Positions 11,166 to 19,413 of a stretch of 64,000 nt of DNA are shown piece by piece. Position 1 is the first letter of the stretch, and every line of letters starts with the position of its first letter. The notes under the pieces were generated by a model. The model was not told where the DNA came from. It worked only from the letters and a program-made list of their open reading frames with translations, and did no database searches. This DNA is from Brevibacterium pigmentatum (GTDB lineage: Bacteria > Actinomycetota > Actinomycetes > Actinomycetales > Brevibacteriaceae): assembly GCF_011617465.1 (NCBI RefSeq), contig NZ_CP050153.1:930001-994000 (forward strand), read 5' to 3'. Both the position numbers and the translations under genes were made by a program.

Positions 11166-12070
11166 GCGTGCCCGAGATCTTTGCCAACCTCTTCACCTTC
11201 GAGGACTACGGCGAACTGGTCGCGCTGCTGGCCAATTCGCTCATCGCCGCGGCGCTCCTGGGCGTCGTCGGGGGTCTCATCAGCGTCTTCGTCATGGCCC
11301 GCGACATTCCCTTCGCCGTCCACGGAGTCTCCGAACTCTCCTTCGCCGGAGCCGCCTTCGCCCTGCTCATCGGCTTCGACGTCGTGACCGGCTCGATCGT
11401 CGGGTCCATCGTCGCCGCTCTCATCATCGGCATCGGCGGGGCCAAGGATTCGGAGAAGAACGCGATCATCGGTGTTCTCATGCCCTTCGGACTGGGCTTG
11501 GCAATCCTCTTCCTCGCCCTCTACGACGGGCGAGCGGCCAGCAAGTTCGGGCTGCTCACCGGCCAGATCGTCGCGATCACTCCCGGTCAGATCCTTACCC
11601 TCATCATCTGTGCCCTCGCGGTGCTCGTGGTGTTGGCGATCGTGTGGCGTCCGCTCATGTTCTCCAGCCTCGACCCCGAGGTGGCCCGGGCCAAGGGTGT
11701 GCCGGTCAGTGCGCTCACCATCATCTTCATGCTCACCCTCGGACTCGCCGTGGCGCTGAGCGTGCAGGTCGTCGGGGTCCTCCTCGTCCTCGCGCTGCTC
11801 ATCACCCCTGCCGCCGCGGCGACTCAGCTCTCGGCCTCGCCGGTGTGGGTGCCGGTGCTCAGCGTGATCTTCGCCGTCACCGCTTCGGTCGGCGGCATCC
11901 TCATCGCTCTGGGTTCGCCGGTGGTGCCGATCAGCCCGTTCGTCACGACGATCTCGTTCCTCATCTACATCATCTGCCGCCTCGTCGGCCGTCGCCGGAT
12001 GAAATCCCTGCACCGTCGCCGCGCCCACCGCGCCGCAGCAGAGCACAACACCCCCATCCCCACCCCCTAA
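11162..12070 (+). CDS. znuB: Metal ABC importer permease (ABC-3 family)
   Basis: The product is 302 residues with about eight to nine hydrophobic segments. It matches the ABC-3 (ZnuB/MntB) permease pattern, including HGVSELSFAGAAFALLIG near the first third and VQVVGVLLVLALLITPAAAA in the second half, both characteristic of the family. The ATG overlaps the stop of the ATPase gene (11162-11165). The C-terminus is a basic and His-rich tail (RRRMKSLHRRRAHR) facing the cytoplasm. A 27-bp hairpin begins two bases after its stop codon. Confidence 0.9.
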   Translation: MSVPEIFANLFTFEDYGELVALLANSLIAAALLGVVGGLISVFVMARDIPFAVHGVSELSFAGAAFALLIGFDVVTGSIVGSIVAALIIGIGGAKDSEKNAIIGVLMPFGLGLAILFLALYDGRAASKFGLLTGQIVAITPGQILTLIICALAVLVVLAIVWRPLMFSSLDPEVARAKGVPVSALTIIFMLTLGLAVALSVQVVGVLLVLALLITPAAAATQLSASPVWVPVLSVIFAVTASVGGILIALGSPVVPISPFVTTISFLIYIICRLVGRRRMKSLHRRRAHRAAAEHNTPIPTP

Positions 12071-12071
12071 T

Positions 12072-12131
12072 TGCTACCTGACGGCGGCCCAGCAACCTGG
12101 CGCGAGGTTGCTGGGCCGCCGTCAGGTAGCA
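12072..12131. terminator. 27-bp perfect hairpin after the zinc importer operon
   Basis: The arms at 12072-12098 and 12105-12131 are perfectly complementary over 27 bp, with a six-base loop GGCGCG. It lies directly after the znuB stop. There is no T-tract, and the stem is longer than a normal intrinsic terminator. It probably ends transcription or protects the mRNA 3' end, but it could also be one copy of a dispersed intergenic repeat. Confidence 0.65.
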
Positions 12132-12156
12132 CTAGAGAGCGGATAGAGTTGGGGGA

Positions 12157-13104
12157 ATGAAGAAGCGCGCTCTCCTCGCCGGTGCTCTTGCCGCCCCCGC
12201 GGCCGCCGGAATCTGGGGTGCGGTCATCGAACCGCACCTCTTCGCCATCCGCCGCCGCACCCTGCCGATCCTTCCGGCCGGAGCCGAGACCATCCGGATC
12301 CTCCACGTCGCCGACCTGCACCTGGCACCCTGGCAGAAGCACCGTGCCGCCTGGGTCAAAGCGCTCACCCGCCTCGAACCGGACGTCGTCGTCAACACCG
12401 GCGACAACCTCTCGGCCGATATCGTGCCGAGCGTCCTCGACGTCTTCTCCGGTCTGCTCGAGACCCCCGGCGTCTTCGTCCTGGGGTCGAACGACTTCTT
12501 CTCCCCGCAGGCGAAGAATCCTGCGAAGTATCTGCGCTCACCGTCCCAGGTCAAACACCGGGTGAACCCCGACCTCGACGTCAAGGCCCTCGTCCGCGGG
12601 TTCGAGGAACCGACGGCCGCTTCGGGCTCGGCTGCCGGAAGTCAGGGATGGCATTTCCTCGACAACACCGAGGCGGCCCTGACGATCAAGGGCACCCGCA
12701 TCCACTTCTCCGGGCTCGGCGACGCCCACATCGACCGTGACCGGATCCGCTGGAGTGGAGGAGAACCGGGCGAGGGGAACCTCGAACATCCGCGGTTCGA
12801 GCTCGAGGCCGGGCTGAAGATCGGCGTCACGCATGCCCCGTATTCGCGGACCTTGGAGGCGTTCGCCTCGGCGGGGGCGGATCTCATCATGGCCGGACAC
12901 ACGCACGGCGGACAGATCCGTGTGCCCTTCTGGGGTGCGCCGGTGACGAACTGCGATCTCGATCGGACACGCGCCCGCGGAGTTTTCCCGTACCGGCAGA
13001 GTCTCGTCGCCATCTCCGCGGGACTCGGCTTCTCACCGTACTCACCAGTGCGTTTTGCCTGCCGACCGGAAGTCAGCGTCCTGGAACTCGTTGCACAGGC
13101 CTAG
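12157..13104 (+). CDS. Calcineurin-like metallophosphoesterase (YaeI/YkuE type)
   Basis: The product is 315 residues. A Lys-Lys-Arg start and hydrophobic Ala-rich segment (about 4-22) suggest an N-terminal membrane anchor or signal. The metal-binding signature is complete: ILHVADLHLAPWQ (D-x-H), VVNTGDNLS (G-D-N), LGSNDFF, then GVTHAPYSR and AGHTHGGQIRVPFWG (G-H-T-H-G-G-Q). Members hydrolyse phosphoesters such as lipid-A-type or undecaprenyl-linked substrates, but the substrate here is unknown. The neighbouring penicillin-binding protein is next to a homologous phosphoesterase in M. tuberculosis (Rv3683-ponA2), supporting a cell-envelope role. Confidence 0.85.
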   Translation: MKKRALLAGALAAPAAAGIWGAVIEPHLFAIRRRTLPILPAGAETIRILHVADLHLAPWQKHRAAWVKALTRLEPDVVVNTGDNLSADIVPSVLDVFSGLLETPGVFVLGSNDFFSPQAKNPAKYLRSPSQVKHRVNPDLDVKALVRGFEEPTAASGSAAGSQGWHFLDNTEAALTIKGTRIHFSGLGDAHIDRDRIRWSGGEPGEGNLEHPRFELEAGLKIGVTHAPYSRTLEAFASAGADLIMAGHTHGGQIRVPFWGAPVTNCDLDRTRARGVFPYRQSLVAISAGLGFSPYSPVRFACRPEVSVLELVAQA

Positions 13105-13159
13105 CTCGTTCAGCGGTTTCTGAAGATTTGCACAAGGCGAATTCGTTAAACTGGCTACC

Positions 13160-15520
13160 ATGGTGTCTCCTGAGTCAAACGCCCCACCCACAAAAATGGG
13201 CGCGTTCATGCAGTTCGTGGCCGTCAGCGCGGTGGCTGGAATCGTCGCCGCCGGCCTGGCCATCCCCGGAGTCGGTGTCGCAACAGCCAGCGCGAACAGC
13301 GCTGTCGAGATCTTCGATTCACTTCCCGCGACCTTGGAGATCAAGGACCTCGGCGAGAAGTCGACGATGCTTGCCGCCGACGGTTCAGAGCTCGCGGAGT
13401 TCTACTGGCAGAACCGCCAGGAAGTGCCGCTGGATAAGATCTCGAAGGATATGCAGAACGCGACGATCGCCGTCGAAGACTACAGGTACTTCGAACACGG
13501 CGGCGTCGACATCGAAGGCATCGCTCGTGCCGCGGTGCACAATATGGTGTCCTCGACGACTCAGGGCGGATCGACGCTGACCCAGCAGTACGTGAAGAAC
13601 GTGCTGGCAGAGAACGCGCACGCCGAGGATAACGCCGAAGGTGTGGAAGCGGCGAAGGAATCCGAAGGCACCGCAGGCTATGCGCGTAAACTGCGCGAGG
13701 CCAAACTCGCTGTCGCGGTTGAGAAGAAGTACGACAAGAAGGAAATTCTCAACCGCTACATGAACATCAACAACTACTCGGGCTCCCCGAACGTCTACGG
13801 CGTCGAAGCGGCCGCCTACCGGTACTGGGGCATCCACGCCAAGGATCTCAACATCCAACAGTCGGCGATGCTCGCCGGAATCGTGCAGAACCCTTCGGCG
13901 TTCAACCCGCAGCGGTTCCCCGACCAGGTGCTCAAGCGCCGCAACACCGTGCTCGGGCAGATGCTCAAGTACGACCACATCACGCAGAAGGAATACGACA
14001 AGGCGGTCAAGACCGACCTCGACCTCGATCTGCATGAGACCCCGAACGGCTGTTCGGCGGCCAAGAGCAAGGCCGAATTCTTCTGCAACTACGTCCAGAA
14101 TGTCATCATGAATGACGAAACCTTCGGCGACACCGCCGACGAACGCCTGGCCTTCCTCCAGCGTGGCGGTCTGACGATCAAGACCAGCCTCAATCCCGAT
14201 ATCCAGAAGATCGCGGACAAAGAGATCAAGAAGCGTGTTCCCGTCGGTGACCCCTCCGGCGCCGGACATGCCCTGGTGACGATCGAACCGGGAACCGGTG
14301 AAGTCATCGCAATGGCCGAGAACCGTGAGTACACTGCGGGAGAAGTCAAGAAGAAGGACAAGAACAAGAAGACCTCGATCAACTACACCGTCGACAAGAA
14401 GCACAACGGCGGCGGTGGTTTCCAGGTCGGTTCGACGTGGAAGCCCTTCGTGCTCACGGCCTGGCTGAAGGAAGGCAAGAGCCTCAACACCACTGTCAAT
14501 GCCACGAAACGCAACTTCCCGGCCAGTTCGTGGAAGTACGACGGCTGCCCGAACATGGCCGGAGATTGGGACCCGAACAACGCCGGAGACGGTGAAGGCA
14601 GGGGCTCGATGACCGCACTCGAGGCGACGAAGAAGTCTGTCAACACGGGTTATGCGGCTATGGGCAACCAGTTGAACATGTGCGACATCATGGACACCGC
14701 TATGGATCTGGGCATCCGCTACGGCAGTGGTGAGACGTTGGACCACGAAAACAAATCCGGCTTCATCCAAGCCCTGTCACCGTCGTCGATTCTCGGTACG
14801 ACGGAGACCACGCCGATCGCCATGGCCGCGGCGTTCGCCACCTTCGCGAACGAAGGAGAATTCTGTGGACCGAAGCCGATCATTGAGATCAAGGACCGCG
14901 ATGGCGAGAAGCTCGACCTGCCTGGCGAAGGCTGCAAGAAAGTGCTCGACAAGGAAGTTGCTAAGGGCGTCGCCTACGCTCTGACTCAGACGTTCAACGG
15001 CGGTACGACGAGCTCGCTGAAGATCGGAGTGCCGGCGGGCGCCAAGACCGGTACGACGAACTTCGAGGTCGGTCACACGTGGCTGCTCGGGTTCACCAAG
15101 ACGCTGTCGACTGCGGTCTGGACCGGTGATCCAGGCGGTACTCGCGACTGGCGCACGAATGGTGCCGGTGCCGTCAGGGGCCACATCTACGGTGCGACCA
15201 TCTCCGGTAAGACCTGGCAGGCTTACATGAGCCAAGCGGTCAAGGAAACCAAGGGCAACACCGGCTTCCCGAAGCCCAGCAGCAAGTACTTCTCCGGTGG
15301 CGGCTCCGGCGGTGGCGGCGGTTCGTCCACCGGCGGTCGCAGCGGCGGAGGCGGTGGTGGCGGCACCGGCGGTGGTGGCGGCGGAAGCCACGGCAACGGT
15401 GGCGGCGGCAACTCCGGCAACAACGGAGGCGGCGGCGGAAACGGCGGCGGCAATGGCAACAACGGCGGTGGAAACGGCGGCGACGGCGGCGGTGAGGCCC
15501 CCGGCCTCGGCGGCAACTGA
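13160..15520 (+). CDS. Bifunctional penicillin-binding protein (transglycosylase/transpeptidase, PonA2-like)
   Basis: This class A PBP polymerises and cross-links peptidoglycan outside the membrane. The product is 786 residues. A membrane anchor at about residues 18-41 is followed by the glycosyltransferase domain with catalytic Glu106 in VEDYRYFEHGGVD and GGSTLTQQYVKN. The transpeptidase domain has the triads S425-T-W-K428, S493-V-N495 and K629-T-G-T632. From about residue 711 to the end is a low-complexity tail of Gly, Ser and Asn instead of a PASTA domain. The position downstream of the metallophosphoesterase and upstream of DUF4177/RidA matches ponA2 of mycobacteria. A clear terminator follows. 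Confidence 0.95.
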   Translation: MVSPESNAPPTKMGAFMQFVAVSAVAGIVAAGLAIPGVGVATASANSAVEIFDSLPATLEIKDLGEKSTMLAADGSELAEFYWQNRQEVPLDKISKDMQNATIAVEDYRYFEHGGVDIEGIARAAVHNMVSSTTQGGSTLTQQYVKNVLAENAHAEDNAEGVEAAKESEGTAGYARKLREAKLAVAVEKKYDKKEILNRYMNINNYSGSPNVYGVEAAAYRYWGIHAKDLNIQQSAMLAGIVQNPSAFNPQRFPDQVLKRRNTVLGQMLKYDHITQKEYDKAVKTDLDLDLHETPNGCSAAKSKAEFFCNYVQNVIMNDETFGDTADERLAFLQRGGLTIKTSLNPDIQKIADKEIKKRVPVGDPSGAGHALVTIEPGTGEVIAMAENREYTAGEVKKKDKNKKTSINYTVDKKHNGGGGFQVGSTWKPFVLTAWLKEGKSLNTTVNATKRNFPASSWKYDGCPNMAGDWDPNNAGDGEGRGSMTALEATKKSVNTGYAAMGNQLNMCDIMDTAMDLGIRYGSGETLDHENKSGFIQALSPSSILGTTETTPIAMAAAFATFANEGEFCGPKPIIEIKDRDGEKLDLPGEGCKKVLDKEVAKGVAYALTQTFNGGTTSSLKIGVPAGAKTGTTNFEVGHTWLLGFTKTLSTAVWTGDPGGTRDWRTNGAGAVRGHIYGATISGKTWQAYMSQAVKETKGNTGFPKPSSKYFSGGGSGGGGGSSTGGRSGGGGGGGTGGGGGGSHGNGGGGNSGNNGGGGGNGGGNGNNGGGNGGDGGGEAPGLGGN

Positions 15521-15571
15521 GCCGCTGACCTGTCGACCGCGACCGGCCGATAGAACCCGGCGGACACCATG

Positions 15572-15614
15572 ACAGCGAAGGCGGGGAGGACCAGATCCTC
15601 CCCGCCTTCGCTGT
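15572..15614 (+). terminator. Strong hairpin terminator after the PBP gene
   Basis: A 19-bp perfect stem (arms 15572-15590 and 15596-15614) has a five-base loop CCAGA. It lies 52 bases past the PBP stop codon and before the DUF4177 gene. No long T-run follows. Confidence 0.8.
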
Positions 15615-15800
15615 ACCGTCTGCCGGTGTGCCTGCACCCGCTCGACCATGGTCGCACTGCCGTCTCGGAGCGCAGGTGCTCGGCCTGCCCGGTCTGAGCT
15701 AGTGTGGGGAACGGACCAGCGTCGTCGCTCACAAGGAATGGCCAGCACACCGGATCACCTCCGGACCGCCTCGGCGGCGCACCAACATACGAGGAGAATC

Positions 15801-15956
15801 ATGACCAAGTGGGAATACGTCACCGTGCCGCTCATCGTCCATGCGACGAAGCAGATCCTCGACCAGTGGGGCGAGGACGGATACGAGCTCGTGCAGGTCG
15901 TCCCGGGGCCGGACAACAACGGACTCGTGGCCTACTTCAAGCGCCCGAAAGAGTGA
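15801..15956 (+). CDS. DUF4177 family small protein
   Basis: The product is 51 residues starting at the ATG at 15801 after a perfect GAGGAG SD. The sequence MTKWEYVTVPLIVHATKQIL, then DQWGEDGYELVQVVPGP and YFKRPKE, is the typical DUF4177 single-domain protein of actinobacteria. The homologue in M. tuberculosis (Rv3678A) also sits immediately before a RidA-family gene. Its function is unknown. It lies 48 bp before ridA, probably in the same transcript. Confidence 0.85.
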   Translation: MTKWEYVTVPLIVHATKQILDQWGEDGYELVQVVPGPDNNGLVAYFKRPKE

Positions 15957-16004
15957 CCTGAACCGGCCCGACCGCTGACACCCACCCCCACGGAAAGAAG
16001 AATC

Positions 16005-16478
16005 ATGTCGAAGACCCTTGAGCGTCTGAGCGAACTCGGCCTCGAGCTGCCCGAGATCGCCACACCAGCCGGCGCCTATGTCCCCGCACTGCGCACCGGG
16101 AACTACGTCTACACCTCGGGCCAGCTGCCCGTCATCGACGGCAAGCTGCCCGCCACAGGTCACCTGGGAACGGATGTCGACCTCGACACCGGCTACCAGC
16201 TGGCACGCACAGCCGGACTCAACGCTCTGGCCGCCATCGCCGGAGTCATCGGCGACCTCGACAAGATCGTCCGCGTCGTCAAGGTCACCGGCTTCGTCAA
16301 CTCCGCCGATGACTTCACCCAGCAGCCGGCCGTCATCAACGGCGTGTCCGAACTCTATGGTGAGATCTTCGGAGACCGTGGGCAGCACGCCCGCAGCGCC
16401 GTCGGTGTCAACACTCTGCCACTGGGAACGCCCGTCGAGGTCGAAGTCATCGTCGAGGTCTCAGGCGATGCCGCTTAG
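16005..16478 (+). CDS. RidA family protein (reactive imine deaminase type)
   Basis: The product is 157 residues. Sequence features are GAYVPALRTGNYVYTSGQLPVIDGKLPATGHLG, LAALAGVIGDLDKIVRVVKVTGFVNS-type central motifs and the C-terminal VNTLPLGTPVEVEVIVEV. It belongs to the YjgF/YER057c/UK114 family subgroup found beside crp-nth in actinobacteria (Rv3678c type). Canonical RidA hydrolyses enamine/imine intermediates made by PLP enzymes. The catalytic arginine of RidA proper is not evident here, so the biochemical role is uncertain. Its end overlaps the next gene by 11 bp. Confidence 0.88.
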   Translation: MSKTLERLSELGLELPEIATPAGAYVPALRTGNYVYTSGQLPVIDGKLPATGHLGTDVDLDTGYQLARTAGLNALAAIAGVIGDLDKIVRVVKVTGFVNSADDFTQQPAVINGVSELYGEIFGDRGQHARSAVGVNTLPLGTPVEVEVIVEVSGDAA

Positions 16479-17442
16479 CGGACGCACTCTTCCCGTTTCG
16501 TCGGAACTGCGGTGGCTGCTTGACCACTGGCAGTCCGACGGACGGTGGCCCGTCCCCGAAGCCCCGCGCCCCACCTCGGCGATCGTGCTGATCCGGGACT
16601 CCGCGGACGGGCTGGAGCTCTTCATCACCCGGCAGCTCGACGCTCGCGGCGTTGAGGACCGCAATCGGTGGGCATTCCCCACCAGCAGCCTGCGCCCGGG
16701 CGATGTGCGGAAGCTGCCTCTGGCCGGATGGAATTCGGCCCGGTGCGCACGTGCGCTGAGCATCGAGAACAAATCCCGCGCCCTGCACCACTTCTCCGCG
16801 GCCGCCCGCATCACCTTCGCAGCCACTGGAATTCTGCTCGCCGAGGATGTCGACCGGGAGATCGTGGCCGCACCGCAGACGGACTGGCGCACCACCCGAT
16901 CGCGGCTGTTCTCGAACGAAGTGACCTGGTCGCAGGTCCTGCGCGACCGAGATCTGCGGCTGCGCCCCGACCTGTGCAAACCGTGGCTGCGCTGGATCAA
17001 CACCCCCACCCAGCTGCACAGGTTCGACACCACCTACTTCATCGCCACCGTGCCCTTCGGCCAGGACGTCGACTTCCTGTCACCGAACGAGACCTCCGCC
17101 GGGTGGAAACGTCCCGGCCAAGTCCTCGCCGAGGTGGGATGGGACCCCGACCGCATCGGCGCGGCCGCCCGCATCATCGTCGAAAGCCTCACCGAGGTTC
17201 CGACCGTGGGCGCGGCCATGGCGCAGATCCGCAACGTCCACCCGCTGCGTCCGGAGATCATCGACGACGACGGTGATTGGAAGGTCGTCATCCACACGGG
17301 CAAGGACCCCCACAGCAAGGGCAGCCTGCGCGACCGGGCCGTGGCCGTCGGCGAGACCGACAACGACCAGAACCCCGGTTTTCTGTCCTTCAGCGGTGAC
17401 GATGATGAGGAAACGACAGACGAGGAGAACGACGACTCATGA
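16468..17442 (+). CDS. Degenerate Nudix-fold protein (catalytic glutamates lost)
   Basis: The product is 324 residues from the ATG at 16468, inside the end of ridA. The layout (PRPTSAIVLIRDSADGLELFITRQ, RWAFPTSSLRPGDV, then FHTTYF-type strand RFDTTYFIATVPFGQ) is that of the large Nudix-like proteins encoded next to the MBL-fold gene in actinobacteria. In those, the Nudix helix normally reads R-E-x-x-E-E-x-G. Here the aligned positions are R114-I-T-F-A-A-T-G121, so all three glutamates are replaced. It is therefore unlikely to be an active pyrophosphohydrolase. The C-terminus is Asp/Glu-rich. The TGA overlaps the MBL gene start. Confidence 0.7.
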   Translation: MPLSGRTLPVSSELRWLLDHWQSDGRWPVPEAPRPTSAIVLIRDSADGLELFITRQLDARGVEDRNRWAFPTSSLRPGDVRKLPLAGWNSARCARALSIENKSRALHHFSAAARITFAATGILLAEDVDREIVAAPQTDWRTTRSRLFSNEVTWSQVLRDRDLRLRPDLCKPWLRWINTPTQLHRFDTTYFIATVPFGQDVDFLSPNETSAGWKRPGQVLAEVGWDPDRIGAAARIIVESLTEVPTVGAAMAQIRNVHPLRPEIIDDDGDWKVVIHTGKDPHSKGSLRDRAVAVGETDNDQNPGFLSFSGDDDEETTDEENDDS

Positions 17443-18203
17443 GAATCCGTGCGAACAATCCCGGCCCGATGACCCTGACCGGAACGAACACCTACGTGCT
17501 CACCAGCCAGGATGACACCTCTGCGGTCCTCATCGACCCCGGCCCGGAGATGGCCGAACACCGGCAGGCCTTCCTCGCCGAGGTGGCCGACCGTGATCTG
17601 ACGGCCATCGTGCTCACTCACCAGCACGCCGACCATTCCGAGATGCTCGGAAGCATCGAACAGTGGGCCCCCGAGGTGCCCGTCTACGCCGTGCTCGAGC
17701 GATTCGCCCGCCATACCGACCCGGTGGCCGACGGCGACGAGATCGCCTTCGGCTCCACCCCGGCCGACGTGCTGCGCGTCGTCGCCACCCCCGGACACAC
17801 GAGCGACAGCATCAGCCTCATCCACGCCGGAGCCCTCTACAGCGGCGACACGATCCTGGGGGAGGGGACGACGATCGTCACCCATCCGGAAGGCTCGCTG
17901 CGCGACTACCTGAACTCCCTCGACCGGTTGCGGGAACTGCTCGACGCCGGCGAGTTCGCGATCATCGAACCGGCCCACGGTGAGCGGATCGACGCTCCCG
18001 CCGAGGTGATCGACTACTACCGCTCACACCGGCTCGAACGCATCGAACAGGTCAAAGCGGCACTCGAACAGGGAGCGAGCACCGCCTCGGAGGTCTGCGA
18101 CATCGTCTACCACGACGTCGACCCGAGCGTGCGACCGGCGGCCGAACAGATCGTCAAGGCGCAGCTGGCCTATCTCGACGCCCTGCCCGCCGACGATGCC
18201 TGA
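17439..18203 (+). CDS. Metallo-beta-lactamase fold hydrolase (LACTB2-like)
   Basis: The product is 254 residues. The metal motif THQHADHSE (H-x-H-x-D-H) is at about residues 61-69, a further His at TPGHTSDSISLI and an Asp at YSGDTILGEGTT complete two zinc sites. The C-terminal helical part with YRSHRLERIEQV matches LACTB2-like hydrolases (RNase or thioesterase activities are reported for members). The N-terminus MRIRANNPGPMTLTGTNTYVL is typical. ATG overlaps the previous stop at 17439-17442. Orthologous gene order (Rv3677c next to crp) supports vertical inheritance. Confidence 0.88.
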   Translation: MRIRANNPGPMTLTGTNTYVLTSQDDTSAVLIDPGPEMAEHRQAFLAEVADRDLTAIVLTHQHADHSEMLGSIEQWAPEVPVYAVLERFARHTDPVADGDEIAFGSTPADVLRVVATPGHTSDSISLIHAGALYSGDTILGEGTTIVTHPEGSLRDYLNSLDRLRELLDAGEFAIIEPAHGERIDAPAEVIDYYRSHRLERIEQVKAALEQGASTASEVCDIVYHDVDPSVRPAAEQIVKAQLAYLDALPADDA

Positions 18204-18305
18204 GTCCCGTCGCTGACGCCGGAGCTCCAGGCGCCTTGAGTGCCCTGCCGCGGCGCCTGGTGCGCGACATCTTCGGTCCAGCTGGATGACACACCACTCA
18301 CGACT

Positions 18306-18357
18306 CGCGTTCTGATTCAGTCATCGAGTTCAAACTCGATGACTGGATCAGAACGCG
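18306..18357. repeat. 25-bp inverted repeat with tiny loop, no T-tract
   Basis: Arms at 18306-18330 and 18333-18357 pair over 25 positions with one G-U wobble and almost no loop, so as DNA it is close to a perfect 52-bp palindrome. It is moderately AT-rich compared with surrounding DNA. It may terminate the MBL operon, or be a protein-binding or repeat element. Confidence 0.6.
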
Positions 18358-18440
18358 ATCACGAAACTTCCCACACCTCACGCGACAGCCCCTGAGACGG
18401 GGAGCGCTGGCCACGACGCACAACTGTCCCGACCAGAACG

Positions 18441-18470
18441 AACGCCCCAGCCGAATCGGCTGGGGCGTTT
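18441..18470. terminator. Bidirectional terminator between MBL gene and crp
   Basis: A 14-bp stem AACGCCCCAGCCGA / TCGGCTGGGGCGTT surrounds a single central base. The top strand continues GTTTGTG and the bottom strand CGTTCTGGTC. It lies 35 bases past the crp stop on the minus strand. Confidence 0.75.
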
Positions 18471-18504
18471 GTGCGCTGTGGCGGTTTGGAAGCCGCGAGG
18501 AGGG

Positions 18505-19182
18505 TCAGCGGGCGCGGTTGCGCATACGGTCCATGTCGAGGATGACGACGGAGCGAGCTTCGAGGCGGATGAAGCCGCGGGCGGCGAAGTCGGCCAGTGC
18601 CTTGTTCACGGTCTCACGGGAAGCACCGACGAGCTGAGCCAGCTCTTCCTGGGTGAGGTCGTGAGCGACGAGCACACCGTCGGGAGCCGGTTTCGAGAAG
18701 CGGGCGGCCAGGTCGAGCAGCGCCTTGGCGACGCGGCCGGGTACGTCGGAGAAGACGAGGTCGCCGACGGTCTCGTTCGTCCGGCGCAGACGCTGGGCGA
18801 GAGCTTTGAGCAGGTTCATTGCGGCCTGCGGGCGCTCATTGAGCCAGGTGGTGAGGTCGTCGTGCTTGAGGCTGAGCAGCTCCGACTGGGACACAGCGGT
18901 GACGGAGGTCGAACGTGGGCCCGGATCGAAGAGGCTGAGCTCACCGATGATCTCGCCGGGGCCGACCACGGACAGCAGGTTCTCGCGGCCATCGGAGGAC
19001 TCGCGGCCGATCTTGAGCTTGCCCGAGGAGACGATGTAGAGCTCGTCACCGGCATCGCCCTCATGGAAGAGCACGGTTCCCCGACGGAGACTCCGCGGGT
19101 TCATGAACTTCATCAATGCACTGGTGGCTTCATCGTCCAGACCTGCGAAGAGCGTCGCGCCCCGCACCACTTCAATATCCAC
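18505..19182 (-). CDS. crp: Crp/Fnr family transcriptional regulator (GlxR/Crp type)
   Basis: A cAMP-binding global regulator. The product is 225 residues from the GTG at 19182, which has a perfect AAGGAGG upstream; the longer frame to 19212 lacks this. The cyclic nucleotide-binding domain shows LRRGTVLFHEGDAGDELYIV, and the phosphate cassette GEIIGELSLFDPGPRSTSVTA, including the Glu and Arg-Ser that contact cAMP. The C-terminal HTH is LTQEELAQLVGASRETVNKALADFAARGFI. Neighbouring nth/MBL/RidA genes match the crp locus of M. tuberculosis and Corynebacterium glxR. A GTGAT-T-ATCAC palindrome lies just upstream. Confidence 0.93.
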   Translation of the reverse strand: MDIEVVRGATLFAGLDDEATSALMKFMNPRSLRRGTVLFHEGDAGDELYIVSSGKLKIGRESSDGRENLLSVVGPGEIIGELSLFDPGPRSTSVTAVSQSELLSLKHDDLTTWLNERPQAAMNLLKALAQRLRRTNETVGDLVFSDVPGRVAKALLDLAARFSKPAPDGVLVAHDLTQEELAQLVGASRETVNKALADFAARGFIRLEARSVVILDMDRMRNRAR

Positions 19183-19413
19183 TGGTTCCTCCTTGTCGTG
19201 ATAATCACACATAAATCTACCTGGTCATCTGCATCGATACCAGCAAAGACGCGGGAGTGTGGCCCATCAGTATGAAAACGCCTTCCGCGTCGCCCGACAC
19301 TACTCCCGCCCACACCATTCCCGCAGACGGCCAGTTCCGGGCGCATGAGCATGATTCGAGGGTGTGACCGGCATGACTGCGGAATGACAGGGCACGGATT
19401 AGGATGGTGAGTC

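Larger units (their letters stand above)
18204..18504. other. 301-bp intergenic region between convergent MBL and crp genes
   Basis: No gene was found. It contains a 25-bp hairpin (18306-18357) and a second GC-rich terminator hairpin (18441-18470) facing both genes. The remainder has no recognised motif. Confidence 0.6.

Noticed and set aside
19193..19213. Possible Crp/GlxR site upstream of crp (GTGAT-T-ATCAC)
   Set aside because: Consensus TGTGA-N6-TCACA needs a six-base centre; here the centre is one to three bases, so not a standard Crp site.
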